64,000 bases of DNA. Source: Thamnaconus septentrionalis (taxonomy: Eukaryota > Chordata > Actinopteri > Tetraodontiformes > Monacanthidae). The translations under genes and the position numbers were made by a program. Position 1 is the stretch's first letter, and each line of letters starts with the position of its first letter. The notes below the pieces were generated by a model, which saw only the letters and a list, made by a program, of their open reading frames with translations, did not search any database and was not told the DNA's origin. The stretch is taken from the NCBI GenBank assembly GCA_009823395.1, contig CM020509.1:22624397-22688396 (forward strand). Reading direction: 5' to 3'. This document shows positions 52,406 through 63,563 of this stretch, in pieces.

Positions 52406-54372
52406 GTTTTCCCCTTTAGAAGCAAGCCACATATTTTGTCTCTTGCCACAACAAGACATTAGCTTTTGTCACTCTCCTCGTCGTATTGGAAAAAGTGGCA
52501 TATCGGACTTTCCCGCCGCAGTGAGTCGCGCGTTAACCTACTGTTGAAAGAGGGGGGAGCCACAGAACGCGAGGTGCATTTAGGTGCTGCTGCGTAAAAC
52601 TAAAATTAAACATTTCATAGGCAAATATTGATTTGACAGAGACGTAAACGCAATGAAATATGACTTCAGTTTAAGGTTGTTTTAGTTCGTTTTTTTTAAA
52701 CACACAAAAAGTTTAAGTTAATTATCGGTTTTGTCGTTTTTTTCATCTATTTCAGTTCAACGGAATTGTTTTTCCAATTTTAGTTTTGGTTATTTCGTTT
52801 GTTTTCGTTCGCGATTATAAACCTGCTGCCGGGATGACCTTTGACCTGAAACGGGCTTCAGAATAAATCTTTCTATTCCTAATTTTTCATTTATGGTCTT
52901 TTAGTCTATGACAAAAATGATAACAGCCAGAAAATCAGCAGCCGCTCTCGCTACGGAACCGGCAGGAATCAAGCACATCTGCCATCAGACCGCCTGTGTC
53001 AGTACCGTCAGTCGATAAAAGAAAGTTGTTTCTGATTGGCTATGGTGTAGCCAATCAGAAACAGAATCACTACGGTATCTGGGTAAAACTGAACGCAACA
53101 ACCAATGAAAAAAGCACTTCTGCTACTACCGGCAGCATTCCCTGGAAGTTTTAAATTCTTTGGAAATTACGACTGGATCAGAAGCTATGAGCATCACAGA
53201 GACGACCGGAGTATGCGAACGGAGCGAGTCATAAATAGTCACACACATCAGCGAACCATTTTAGGTTTGAATGATGGTAGTCAATAAGTAAAAATGGTTT
53301 CACTGTGAAAGACAGCGGGTTTGTTGTGTTAACGGCTGACCAACTAGCTGCTAGTTCTGCTGCTTAGTGCTGAGCTAATATACCTGCTGCTGAAATAGTG
53401 TTTACATTTAGTATACGTTGTCGTTTACAAAATAAACACTGCTGTTTTCATAGGTCACTTTTAAAAGCATGTCATATTTTATGATCATAATCCTGGCCAT
53501 AGATGCGTGAATCATTGCATGTGACCTTGAAAATGGCAGGACTTGAGCCAAACTGTTTTAAGTGGAAGCCAACATCACAGATTATTACTGGGTCCAAAAA
53601 GGCCACAAACACTGATACCAAACAACACAGGTCATAGTCACTCACTCACTCACTCACTCACTCATAAGATGTTGTACTTGGTTTAATTGTCGGTGCCTAG
53701 TGTCAGACTTCTGTAAGCCTGAGCAGTTATTATAACAGCAACCACACTGATGATATTATGAATAATATTGGGGGTTGGGTGTCACTCTGGTCTGCATTCA
53801 AAGCTTGAGAGCCCTGAATTTACTGCCCGTGGTTCTATATTGCAACAGTTCACGGCTCATATAAGCAGAAAAGCAGCGACAATCTGAGCATTGCGGGTGA
53901 TTCATAAATATGTCATTTCTTATTAATTAGCCCATAAGTGTTCTACACCAGTATGACACCAAATGCTTGTTGCTGACAGTGTGGCACCTGTAAGGAGTTT
54001 ATTTTGCACTTGTTTCATTTGAGGGTTGTTACTCTTTCAAACTGTTTGATGTGTATAGGAGGGGACAAGTTCATGTGCTCCACCTGCCAGCAGGTGGCGA
54101 TCGGTTATACACCGTTACAGTATACAGAATCAAGACGATTATGCAGTCGATAGTCGAGCCCGGAAGAAGTGATTTTGCCTGGTGTTGCTGTGTGCCTGCT
54201 GCCTAGCTGTTTCCCGGAGTTTTCCTGTCTGTGAAAGCAAATAAATGAACGTTTTTCCCACACCACAAGAGTCGTTTGCAGTGAGTGGTGTAACAACAGC
54301 AGTGAAGAAATGACACTCTAGCGGTTCTGCACATTAGTATAAATAGAGTGATTATCTATCATTACATCACAG

Positions 54373-54495
54373 GATGGCGGCACACTGACAGAGTCCATGA
54401 ACCTGGACACTGATGATCCTGACTTTGATCCAGATGAGCAAACAGGCCACAGTGAAAACGGGTCAGAACATGGACTGGCTTCTGAAAGGATACAG
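54373..54495 (+). other. Candidate exon, acidic 41-codon segment (duplicate 2)
   Basis: Same acceptor, donor, length and frame as 30381-30503. One codon differs (GGA to GAA in the HSGNGSEHG region). Confidence 0.4.
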
Positions 54496-54952
54496 GTAGG
54501 TGGCGCTGTCATCCCAAGTTGTGTGGTGTGGAGGATCAGGGCCAAAGTTCCAGATGCTCACAGATGTGACTCTGGATTCAGGAGGAGTGTTTGAAGGCTG
54601 GACTCCCAACAGTGATTGGCTGGTGAGGACATCTCAATCACAATCAGGTTTTTTAGTGGCTGTGAGATTGAAAGTGAGATTGCATTGTCCAGGGAGGAGG
54701 ACAGCAGTCAGCCATGTTTCACCTCCAGTGACCACGCAGTGGTTCACATGAAGGTCCAAGAGGCCTACAGACCTACACTGAGTCTGGATGTGGCAGTACA
54801 GTTGGATCATTGTCTTTGTTCTGTTGTTTGGTCATTGTGATCCAATGTAATGTGAGAGAAGGACGAGTGCAGTTATATTGGAGTGAGTTATTTAGAGTGT
54901 AATAGAAGTTATAATGCAGAGTCTGGTTTTATGAAATGTTCTATCACCTTAT

Positions 54953-55255
54953 ATCCATCCATCCATCTTCTACTGACCCGGAGTCGGGTCTCGGGGGCAG
55001 CAGTCTCAGCAGAGACCCCCAGACTTCCCTGGACCCAGTCACCTCCTCCAGCTCCTCCAGTGGGACCCCAAGGCTTCCCAGTCCAGCACAGAGACCTGGT
55101 CCCTCCCACAGGGTCTCCTCCTGGTGGGACATGCCAGGAACACCTCCCCAGGGAAGCATCCAGGAGGCATCCCAAACAAGACCCAGAGATGCTGGAACTC
55201 CTCCACCTGAGGCAGGGCCTCCCCACCGACCCAGAGAGGACAAACCACCTCACAT
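54953..55255 (-). mobile_element. Rex3 LINE 3' end, reversed (in duplicate 2)
   Basis: Same fragment as at 30965, with a shorter GGAT tail. Confidence 0.82.
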
Positions 55256-55374
55256 CCAGTATTGATTTATTTGGTGGTGATTAATTATAATGTAACGTTT
55301 ATTTTATTTAAATTATATTTGAAATGAAATGGTTTTGTTTGTAATAGTGAGATTTATTTTCATTGATTCATGTG

Positions 55375-55660
55375 TTCTGTTTCTCACTCTGTCCTGTCTG
55401 CCACCCTGGCTCACTCTACTACTTTCTCTCTTTCTGTGTCTCTCCTCTATTTTTGTATTTCACCCCAACTACTCATAGGCAGATGATGGCCCTCTGGAGT
55501 CTGGTTCTGCCCTAGGTTTCTTCCCACAGGGGAGTTTTTCCCAGCCACTGTCGCATTTTGCTTGCTCCGGGGGCCCAGTTGGTTCTCTCTGATTGTATAA
55601 AGCGCTTTGAGACGCCATTGGTTGTGATTTAACGCTGTACAAATAAAAGTTTATTATTTA
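55375..55660 (+). mobile_element. L2 3' UTR and tail, 5'-truncated insertion
   Basis: It matches 3870-4155 of the first L2 (TCTCACTCTGTCCTGTCTGC to AATAAAAGTTTATTATT) and is absent from the other duplicate. The flanks TCATGTG and TTATGTG look like a short imperfect target duplication. This dates the insertion after the block duplication. Confidence 0.88.
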
Positions 55661-56067
55661 TGTGGTTTATGTTGAGACCTAGTGGAGAAGTGGGCGTGGC
55701 CTACAGAAGGTTTGAGTACACAAGTTATTAAGATATGGAGAATCCCCATGGCAAGACTTTAGAAGATATATAATCAAAGTGTTTAAGCAGCAGAACTGAA
55801 ACGTCAGTTGAGGTCAAGGTCACACAGGTCAGAGGTTGTGATGGCTTTTATTGTCAGAATATTGAATCATTGAAATACAATGTTTGAGCTCAGTTTCAAA
55901 AACTAAGAAAGAATTAGTGAAGGTATTTTGCTAGTAACAAAATTAGGTTGACGATATGAGAAAAAACAACACAATTTAATAGAATTGTGAGAAGAAAACT
56001 GAATGAACGTTTCCACTGAACTGTTAGTAAGTCCCCGAAGCCCTGCCAGTCTTTTCCAATAGAAGTT

Positions 56068-58540
56068 GTGTCGGTCCCTCGCACCTCCAAACCTCTTATG
56101 CTGTGCAAATCTCCAATCGATTATAGTAACCTAATTCGAATAGATTGTAGAAATAAGGGGGCCCGGTCGGAGGTGGCTCCAGGGTCTCCCACAAACAAAA
56201 TGGTGAAATGTGGCCTCCTTAACATTAGGTCTCTACATTCATACAAGGCAGTTTTAGTTCATGATTTGATTAGTGAACATAATGTTGATATTTTTGGCCT
56301 CACAGAGACATGGTTACGTCAAGATGAATGTTTTAGTCTTAATGAAGCCACTCCTCCTAGTCATATTAATACTCATCAGGCTCGTGATAGTGGTCGAGGA
56401 GGTGGCGTTGCAGCTATTTATAATTCCAGTTTGTTAGTCAATCTCAAGGCTCAATCTATTTATAGTTCATTTGAGAGTTTAGCAATGTCTATTTTGCTGT
56501 CACCTGATAGACAGGCAGATTCCGTTGAATTCATTGTTGTCTACCGTCCCCCCGGTCCATATTCTTCTTTCTTAGATGAATTTTCAGAGTTTTTGTCTAC
56601 TTTAGCATTGACTAAGAATAAGATCATAGTGATTGGAGATTTTAATATCCATGTTGACATTGAGAGTGACAGTCTGAGTTCTCATTTCAAATCTATCCTT
56701 GACTCCTTAGGCTTTCTTCAAGTTGTGAATGTACCCACTCATAAGCATAGTCATACTTTGGATCTTGTGCTCACTTTTGGACTTGGTGTGGAGCAGTTGA
56801 CAATCTCTCCCGAAATGACGCTTTTGTCTGACCACTTTCTGATCACTTTCGGCTTTATTGTGGCGGATCACATTCCCCAAGCAAGGTCTATAATGAGTAG
56901 AAACATTTCGGACTCTGTTGTTGCTGAATTTAAAGAGAGGCTTCCTGATCTGCTTGATGCTCTTGTACCTCTGGACATGCTTCCGGCCTCTCCCCCACCC
57001 ACTTGACTGATCTTGATTTTGACTCCTTGACAGATCGTTTTTCTGGTATTCTGAAATCAACATTGGATGATCTTGCCCTTATAAGGTAAGAATGAATAGG
57101 CAGGATCGATCAGCCCCTTGGTTTACTTCCTCTACTATAAATTAAAACAAAATTTGCGAAGGCTTGAGAGAACTTGGCGTTCAATCAAAAACAGCTTCAT
57201 CCTTCAAGACTTGGCAGGATTGCTTTAGGTCCTATAAAAAGCCCCTGCATATCAGTAGAACTTCCTACTATTCTGCTCTTATTGACTCCAACAAGAACAA
57301 TCCAAAGTTTTTATTTAGTACAGTTGCTAAGCTGACGAGGAGCCATCATTGTGTTGAGCCATGCGTCCCTATTGGCCTGTCAAGCAACGATTTCTTGAAT
57401 TTCTTCCAGCAAAAAGTAGAAGATATTAGAACTGAGATTGGGAATTCTTTGTCTTCTTTGTCTCCTTTGTCTTCCACTGGTCACATGGCAGATCTTTCTC
57501 AACATGGCAACCCCAGTGTTTATTTCGGGAGTTTTCGGCAAGTTGGACTCTCTGAACTTGATTCTCTTGTCTCCTCTGCTAAGCCGACCACGAGTCTTTT
57601 GGACCCAATTCCAACCAGGCTTCTCAAGGAGGTTTTCCCATTGCTTCATTGTGTCATTCTTAGAATTATCAATCATTCTCTATCAACAGGTTTTGTCCCT
57701 CATGCCTTCAAAGTGGCTGTAATCAAGCCTCTGATCAAGAAACCCAATTTGGACTCGAGTGTGCTTTCAAATTATAGGCCAATCTCGAACCTTCCGTTTC
57801 TTTCTAAGATCTTAGAAAAAGTTGTTGCTAGGCAGCTTGTGGACTTCTTGAACGACAGCAATCTATTTGAGGTTTTTCAGTCAGGCTTCAGAGTTGGTCA
57901 TAGCACTGAAACTGCATTGCTTAAGGTAAGTAATGATCTCTTGTGTGCATCTGACCGAGGTCTTCTCTCTGTTCTGGTCCTCCTAGATCTCAGTGCAGCA
58001 TTTGATACAGTTGACCACAGCATTCTTCTTAGAAGATTAGAAAATGCTATTGGCATCAAGGATCGCGCCTTGGACTGGTTTGGATCTTACTTGTCTGACC
58101 GCTTTCAGTTTGTTCATATTCATAATCATTCATCGGAACGTAGGAGGGTTAGTCATGGTGTCCCGCAAGGATCTGTACTTGGACCACTCCTCTTCAACAT
58201 CTACATGTCACCTCTTGGTGACATCATCAGAAAGCATAACATCAGTTTCCATTCCTATGCAGATGACACACAGCTGTACTTGTCTTTTAAGGCAAATGAG
58301 GCTCATCAGTTGGCTAAATTGGAATCTTGTCTTCGTGATGTCAGAACTTGGATGACACGGAATTTCTTGTTGCTTAATACCGATAAAACTGAGGTCATTA
58401 TATTTGGTTCGCGAGAGAGTAGGGACAGAGCCTTTGATGGACAGGGTGGTCTATTTGGTACTACACCCAGTTCTACTGTGAGGAATCTTGGAGTCACCTT
58501 TGATCAGGACCTGACCTTTAATTCTCATATTCAGAATGTG
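56068..58540 (+). pseudogene. L2 ORF2, better-preserved copy (first part)
   Basis: The open part to 57006 covers the endonuclease: [60 protein letters not shown] frame break lies at about 57000-57160. The next open stretch to 58558 (464 codons) covers the reverse transcriptase: NYRPISNLPFLSKILEKVV, LLDLSAAFDTVDHSILL, HGVPQGSVLGPLLF, SYADDTQLYLSF, then NLGVTFDQDLTFNSHIQNV. It stops at the gypsy LTR. Confidence 0.9.
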
Positions 58541-58545
58541 GGTAG
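58541..58545. repeat. Target-site duplication GGTAG, left
   Basis: GGTAG precedes the 5' LTR and recurs at 63015-63019. The uninterrupted L2 copy reads GTGGGTAGGTCAG at 2861-2873, the exact empty site. Confidence 0.95.
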
Positions 58546-58703
58546 TGTAATGTATTGAACTTGCGTACTTCCGATTCTTATTGTGCCCAAGCAGTTGCCG
58601 TGAGGGCTACGTTCGGCGCGCATCATGCAGTGCAAGAATAAAGACACGAGTTGTTACTAATCACCCGTCTACGAGCGTGCTTCCAGTACAAAAATATATT
58701 ACA
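58546..58703 (+). repeat. 5' LTR (158 bp)
   Basis: Begins TGTAATGTATTGAACTTGCG and ends AAAAATATATTACA, with AATAAA at 58638. It is very short for an LTR. Confidence 0.93.
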
Positions 58704-58720
58704 TGGTGTCAGAAGTCTGA
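58704..58720 (+). promoter_or_regulatory. Primer-binding site
   Basis: TGGTGTCAGAAGTCTGA follows the LTR directly. It starts TGG, complementary to a tRNA CCA end. I did not assign the tRNA. Confidence 0.75.
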
Positions 58721-58749
58721 AAAAAAAAAAAGAAAGAAAGAAAGGAAGA

Positions 58750-59520
58750 ATGACCATGCCACAGTTTGATCACCCGAAGATCGACTGGGACGCCTTGGAT
58801 TTATATAAAGAATTCGAGAGGTTCCGAAGTCACACGTCGTTAAGTCTTTGACGGCCCCTCTCGGCATAACGGCGAAGCAGCAAGCCGGATGGCTAGGCAC
58901 GTGGGTCGGAGAGCAAGGCAGAGAGGTCTACAAGACACTCGCCTGGGAGGATGGAGATAAGGAAGACCCGGTGAAGGTACTGGACAAGTTCGCCAATTAC
59001 ATTAGACCTCGAAAGAACAAGAGGATAGCCAGGCACCGTTTCAAACAAAGGAAACAAGGGCCAACTGAAAGCTTTGATAACTTCCTAAAAGAATTAAGGC
59101 TAATTCTAATGGACTGCGAGTACACCGATCCCGACGACATGCTCGTTGGCGCCATTATCAAGCGGGGTGAGGGAGAAGCGAGTTCAGGAACGGCTGCTCG
59201 AAAGAGGCGAGAGCCTCACGTTAAACAAAGCGATAGAACTTCCTCAACAATTCGAAATATCCCAGAAGCAAATGAAAATCGTCAGAGGCGAAGATTCTCA
59301 GATATCAGCAGTGACTGTTAAACCCAAACACTTCACACCAAGTAAGAAGATGCCCTTCAAAGGTAATTCTAATTACGAAAGCAAGCATCAATCAATTCAC
59401 CGTCGTGCACCAAGTGTGGAAAAGACCCGCAGCACAAGTGGAATCAAGGCAAGTGCCCAGCAAAGGCTCAGTCTGTTCATACTGCCACAAACCAAACCAC
59501 TGGGCAACTGTGTGCAATAA
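58750..59520 (+). pseudogene. gypsy gag
   Basis: From ATG at 58750, MPQFDHPKIDWDALDLYKEF leads to an early frameshift near 58845. The next frame has GEQGREVYKTLAWEDGDKED and RHRFKQRKQGPTESFDNFLK, a typical capsid block. Two zinc-knuckle segments, CTKCGKDPQHKWNQGKCP and CSYCHKPNHWATVC, lie at about 59405-59520 in a third frame. The order is that of Gag structural proteins, here not continuously readable. Confidence 0.82.
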
Positions 59521-62500
59521 GCGTGCAGTCAGCGCTGTCACCGTCGACCCAAAGCATGAACCTTCAGATGATGAAGAAATCTTGAGCATAAACACAATTC
59601 AACCCAGTGACCCCAAAAGTGATAAATGGGTGGTAGAGTTAGAAATTCTAATGAAAAAAGTGCTATTCAGAATTGACACAGGCGCAAAGTGCAATACACT
59701 GACGCTCCACAGTTATCAGTTACTTGCTCACACAGGAGAGCTACAGCGCTCTGGAATAGTACTGCGCTCATACTCAAATCATCAGCTAAAGCCTGTAGCT
59801 GCTGTTAGCCTAGAAATAAGCTCATCAAAGAGAAAAACAAGTGCAATGTTTGAGATCTTGGACATTGCTCAAGAAAATGTGTCAGTGGCACTACAGCTGA
59901 GGCATTGGGATTGATTGCACGCCTTGACTTACTAAAGTGCAATGCAAAGAAGCACTGCGTACAAAACGCCACCAATGAAGGAACACAGTGTGTTCCCGTT
60001 GGACTTGATGAGTTCCCAGAACTAACACGCACCACTGGAACCTTGCCAGGAAAATATTCCATAAAGCTTGAACCAGGGTCAAAAGGTATAGTTCATCCTG
60101 TACGCAGGCAACCAGCTGCTCTCAGAGAGAAAATAATCGAAAAATTAGCTGAAATGGAGCAAGATGGCTACATCACTAAAGTTGAAGAGCCTACTGAGTG
60201 GGTGAGTTCCATGGTTGCAGCAGTGAGAAATGACAAAGTGAGGATCTGCATAGACCCTAGTGACCTGAACAAAGTCATCAAAAGAGAACACCATCCCATG
60301 CGCACTGCAGAAGAAGTGGTCTCAACGATTCCAAGTCTTTTCAGTCCTAGATGCAAAGTCAGGGTTTTTACAAATTGAGCTTGATGAGCCATCGTCTTTC
60401 CTCACAACCTTCAATACACCACTTGGTCGGTTTAGATGGCTCAGGCTTCCCTTTGGCATAAAATGCGCTCCCGAAATCTTCCAACGTATAATGGATCAAA
60501 TGCTTGAAGGCATTCCAGGAGCCATAAGCGTGATGGACGACATCCTTATAGCAGCTCCTACAGTTAAGGAACATGATTCAATCTTGCGCAAAGTTGTCGA
60601 GAGAGCTACAATCTTCAACCTAAAGCTCAACTTCAACAAATGCCATGTTCGCCAGTCATCAGTGCCATCGTCGGACATCTGATAACAGCCGACGGCCTGA
60701 AACCTGACCCAGCAAAGGTGGAAGCAATTCGTCGTATGCCAGCACCGGTGGATAAAGAAGGTATCAAAGCGTTTTTGGGCTTCATCACATACCTATCAAA
60801 ATTCATACCTAACCTCAGCGAAGTGGATGCACCGCTCGGCAGCTCCTAAAAGGGATGTTGAGTTTTTGTGGCAACCTGCTCAACAAATAGCCTTTGAAAG
60901 ATTGAAAGAGTTATGTTCACATCCCCAGTGCTTAAATATTTCGACCCATAAAGCCTGTCGTGATATTTTGCGGACATAAGCAGCAGTGGACTAGGAGCAG
61001 TTCTACTGCAAGATGACCAGCCAATTGCCTTCTCCTCAAGGTCTCTTACAGGCGCGAAACACGCTTCGCGCATATTTGGAACACACGTCACCGTATATAA
61101 CGATCACAAGCCCCTCGAAGACATATTCAAGAAACCTCTGTTGTCTACGCCAATGCAAATACAGAGAATCGTCTTCGTTTGCAATGGTATGACCTGACTG
61201 TGAGATACAGAAGAGGAAAGACATGGAACTTCCTGACACACTCTCCAGAGCACAGCTTTCTGAAAAACACCAGAAATGAATGGTTTGGAATGTATCTCAA
61301 TGCTAAACTTTGTCTCTGTCAGTGACCAGAAGTACACAGAACTACAAGAGCTGACAAAAGAAGAGCTCAGCAGTCTCCAACAAGTCATCCAAAGTGGGTG
61401 GCCTGAACACAGACGTGATGTGCCCACTCCTGTGCAGCCATATTGGGACTCCAGAAGCCAGCTCGCATTGTTAGGTGGAATAATCTACAAAGGACTACGG
61501 ATCGTAGTGCCCCCCACCATGCGTGAACCCATGTTGAGGCTCATACACCAGTCACACCTGGGGATAGTCAAGAGTAAACAGCGAGCACGCGAGGCCCTCT
61601 ACTGGCCAGGGATGAGCGCACAAATTGAAGAAGTGGTAAGAAACTGCAGTCTGTGTGCAGACTTCCAGAACAAGCTGCCCAGTGAACCACTCAAACCGAC
61701 AGAAACACCTGAGTTGCCCTTTGAAGAGGTAGCATCAGATCTCTTTGAGTTTGAAGGGAAACAGTACATACTACTTGTAGACTTCTTCTCGAAGTTTATT
61801 GAAGTTGATGGACTAAGAGACACCCATGATCGCACAGTGATTGAGACATTAAAAGCACAGTTCAGCAGACACGGCATACCTGCAACTATACGATCTGACA
61901 ACGGTCCACAGTACTCCTCAGAAGAGTTTAAAGACTTCTGCAAGAGCTACAGCATTGTTCACGTCACATCTTCACCACATACACCACACTCAAACGGTGA
62001 AGCAGAGCGTGCAGTGCAAACCGTTAAGAGGCTCTGGCGAAAGGCATCAGACAAGCACCTTGCACTGCTAGACTATAGGACCACTCCCCTTGAGTCAGTA
62101 GGTCTCTCACCAGCTCAACTACTCATGGGAAGAAGGCCACGAAACAAACTTCCTACAGCACGCGAGCTCCTCGCACCAGCAGCCCACTAAAAGTCAAGCG
62201 TCTTTTAGATCAAACCAAAATTAATCAAAAGTACTATCACGACCGCAAGAAAGCAGGACAGCCTCGTGTTGTCCTCAAGCCAGGAGATGAGGTTCGGATG
62301 CAGCCTTTTCCTGGAAGCGACAGATGGACACCAGCCGTTGTGGTCAGACAGCACAGTGCACCGCGATCTTACATTGTGGATAGTGGAAGCAAGCAGTACC
62401 GCCGCAACAGTCAACATCTTCGCACAAGCACGCCAGCTGCCAACCACCCGCGCCACTGGATGCGTGACGAGCCATGGATGGAGCCGCCAGAGCAAAGAAC

Positions 62501-62648
62501 TGAAAAAGAACAGCTGCCTTCCATTCCATCTACGCAGCCTCACTTAACTCCAAGAGAACCTTTGAGCCATGCCCAAGCCCGGCCAGCTGAAGCCTACATC
62601 ACGAGCCGAGGCAGAGTCGTCAGACCACCCGATAGACTGAACTTATAA
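59520..62648 (+). pseudogene. gypsy pol (protease, RT, RNase H, integrase)
   Basis: Protease: LFRIDTGAKCNTL with the DTG triad near 59670. RT: VEEPTEWVSSMVAAVRND near 60180, then after a frame break LDAKSGFLQIELDEP, LPFGIKCAPEIFQRIMDQ and VMDDILIA. RNase H: TVYNDHKPLEDIF near 61090. Integrase: HQSHLGIVKSKQRAREALYW then CSLCADFQ (HHCC finger), DFFSKFIEVDGL, IRSDNGPQYSSEEF and SPHTPHSNGEAERAVQTVKR for the DDE core. The part from 61276 to 62190 is open over 304 codons, and a Pro/Arg-rich end (SRGRVVRPPDRLNL) closes at 62648. Frame breaks fall near 59910, 60340, 60640, 60850 and 61150. Confidence 0.88.
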
Positions 62649-62849
62649 ATTAGTGAAGGGAACAGGTGTGGTAAAGACACCTGGGGAAGTGAAGTGCTGG
62701 CAACCTCTCCTTCCAAGTTAGTGACATTTTTTCAAATGTTTAAATGTTTATATTGAACTCTAAATAAATATAAAGTTTAATTTTTCCTTAAAGTCAGGAC
62801 ATTCAATATGCTGAGAATGCGTCCAATGTGTATGTTTAAATGTTTTCTT

Positions 62850-62866
62850 TTTGTGAAGATGGGAGA
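62850..62866 (+). promoter_or_regulatory. Polypurine tract
   Basis: GAAGATGGGAGA immediately precedes the 3' LTR, the usual plus-strand priming site. Confidence 0.8.
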
Positions 62867-63014
62867 TGTAATGTATTGAACTTGCGTACTTCTTATTGTG
62901 CCCAAGCAGTTGCCGTAGGGCTACGTTCGCGCATGCGCAGTGCAAGAATAAAGACACGAGTTGTTACTAATCACCCCGTCTACGAGCGTGCTTCCAGTAC
63001 AAAAATATATTACA
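62867..63014 (+). repeat. 3' LTR (148 bp)
   Basis: Same termini as the 5' LTR. It differs by a 6-bp loss near 62893, a 1-bp loss near 62917, a small change in the CGCGCATGCGCAG region and one extra C. Confidence 0.93.
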
Positions 63015-63563
63015 GGTAGGTCAGCTTTTTTCCACTTAAGAAACATTGCCAAAATTCGAGGTTTTTTGTCCTTCAAAGACGCTGAAAAAATAATCCATGC
63101 TTTTGTTACATCTAGGCTAGATTACTGTAACTCGGTACTAGCAGGATGCCCAAATTCATCCCTTAGGACATTACAGTTAATCCAAAACTCTGCGGCACGA
63201 TTGTTAACCGGAACTAGAAGGAGGCAGCATATTACTCCAATCTTAGCTTCCTTGCATTGGCTGCCTGTCAAATTTAGAATTGAATTTAAGATTCTAGTTT
63301 TAACTTACAAAGCTCTTCATTCTCAGGCTCCTTCTTATATTAGGAAGTAATTGAACTTTATCATCCTCCAAGAGCCCTTCGCTCTGAGGATTCAGGTCTT
63401 TAGTTATCACAAAATTTCTAGAGTTAGGTCAGGAGGTAGGTGTTTCAGTTTCCTGGCACCTTTATTTTGGAATCATCTTCCAGCCTCGGTGAGGGGGGCA
63501 GACACAGTTAGTTTATTTAGGAGTAGACTTAAGACTTTCCTTTTTCTTAAAGCTTATAGTTAG
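63015..63563 (+). pseudogene. L2 ORF2, C-terminal part after the gypsy insertion
   Basis: The frame resumes GRSAFFHLRNIAKIRGFLSF and LDYCNSVLAGCPNSSLRTLQ, then LHWLPVKFRIEFKILVLTYK. A stop occurs at 63350 where copy 1 reads on (loss of a few bases after YIR). The following frame (ISRVRSGGRCFSFLAPLFWN) reaches 63563. Confidence 0.88.

Larger units (their letters stand above)
52406..56020 (+). repeat. Duplicated block, copy 2 (partner of 28397-31735)
   Basis: Direct duplicate with high identity, including the exon-like segment and the reversed Rex3 end. It differs by an inserted L2 tail (55375-55660) and small indels, and is cut at its right end by the L2 copy starting near 56022. Confidence 0.9.
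58546..63014 (+). mobile_element. Ty3/gypsy LTR retrotransposon, both LTRs present, coding frames broken
   Basis: Order: 5' LTR, primer-binding site, gag, protease, reverse transcriptase, RNase H, integrase, polypurine tract, 3' LTR. This pol order (integrase last) defines Ty3/gypsy. It sits in L2 with a 5-bp GGTAG duplication. Gag and pol are interrupted by frameshifts and a few stops, so this copy looks inactive although the LTRs are very similar. No envelope-like ORF is present. Confidence 0.95.

Noticed and set aside
52179..52547. A 122-codon plus-strand open frame at the duplication edge
   Set aside because: It ignores the boundary at 52406, is not conserved as a frame in the other copy and has no known domain.
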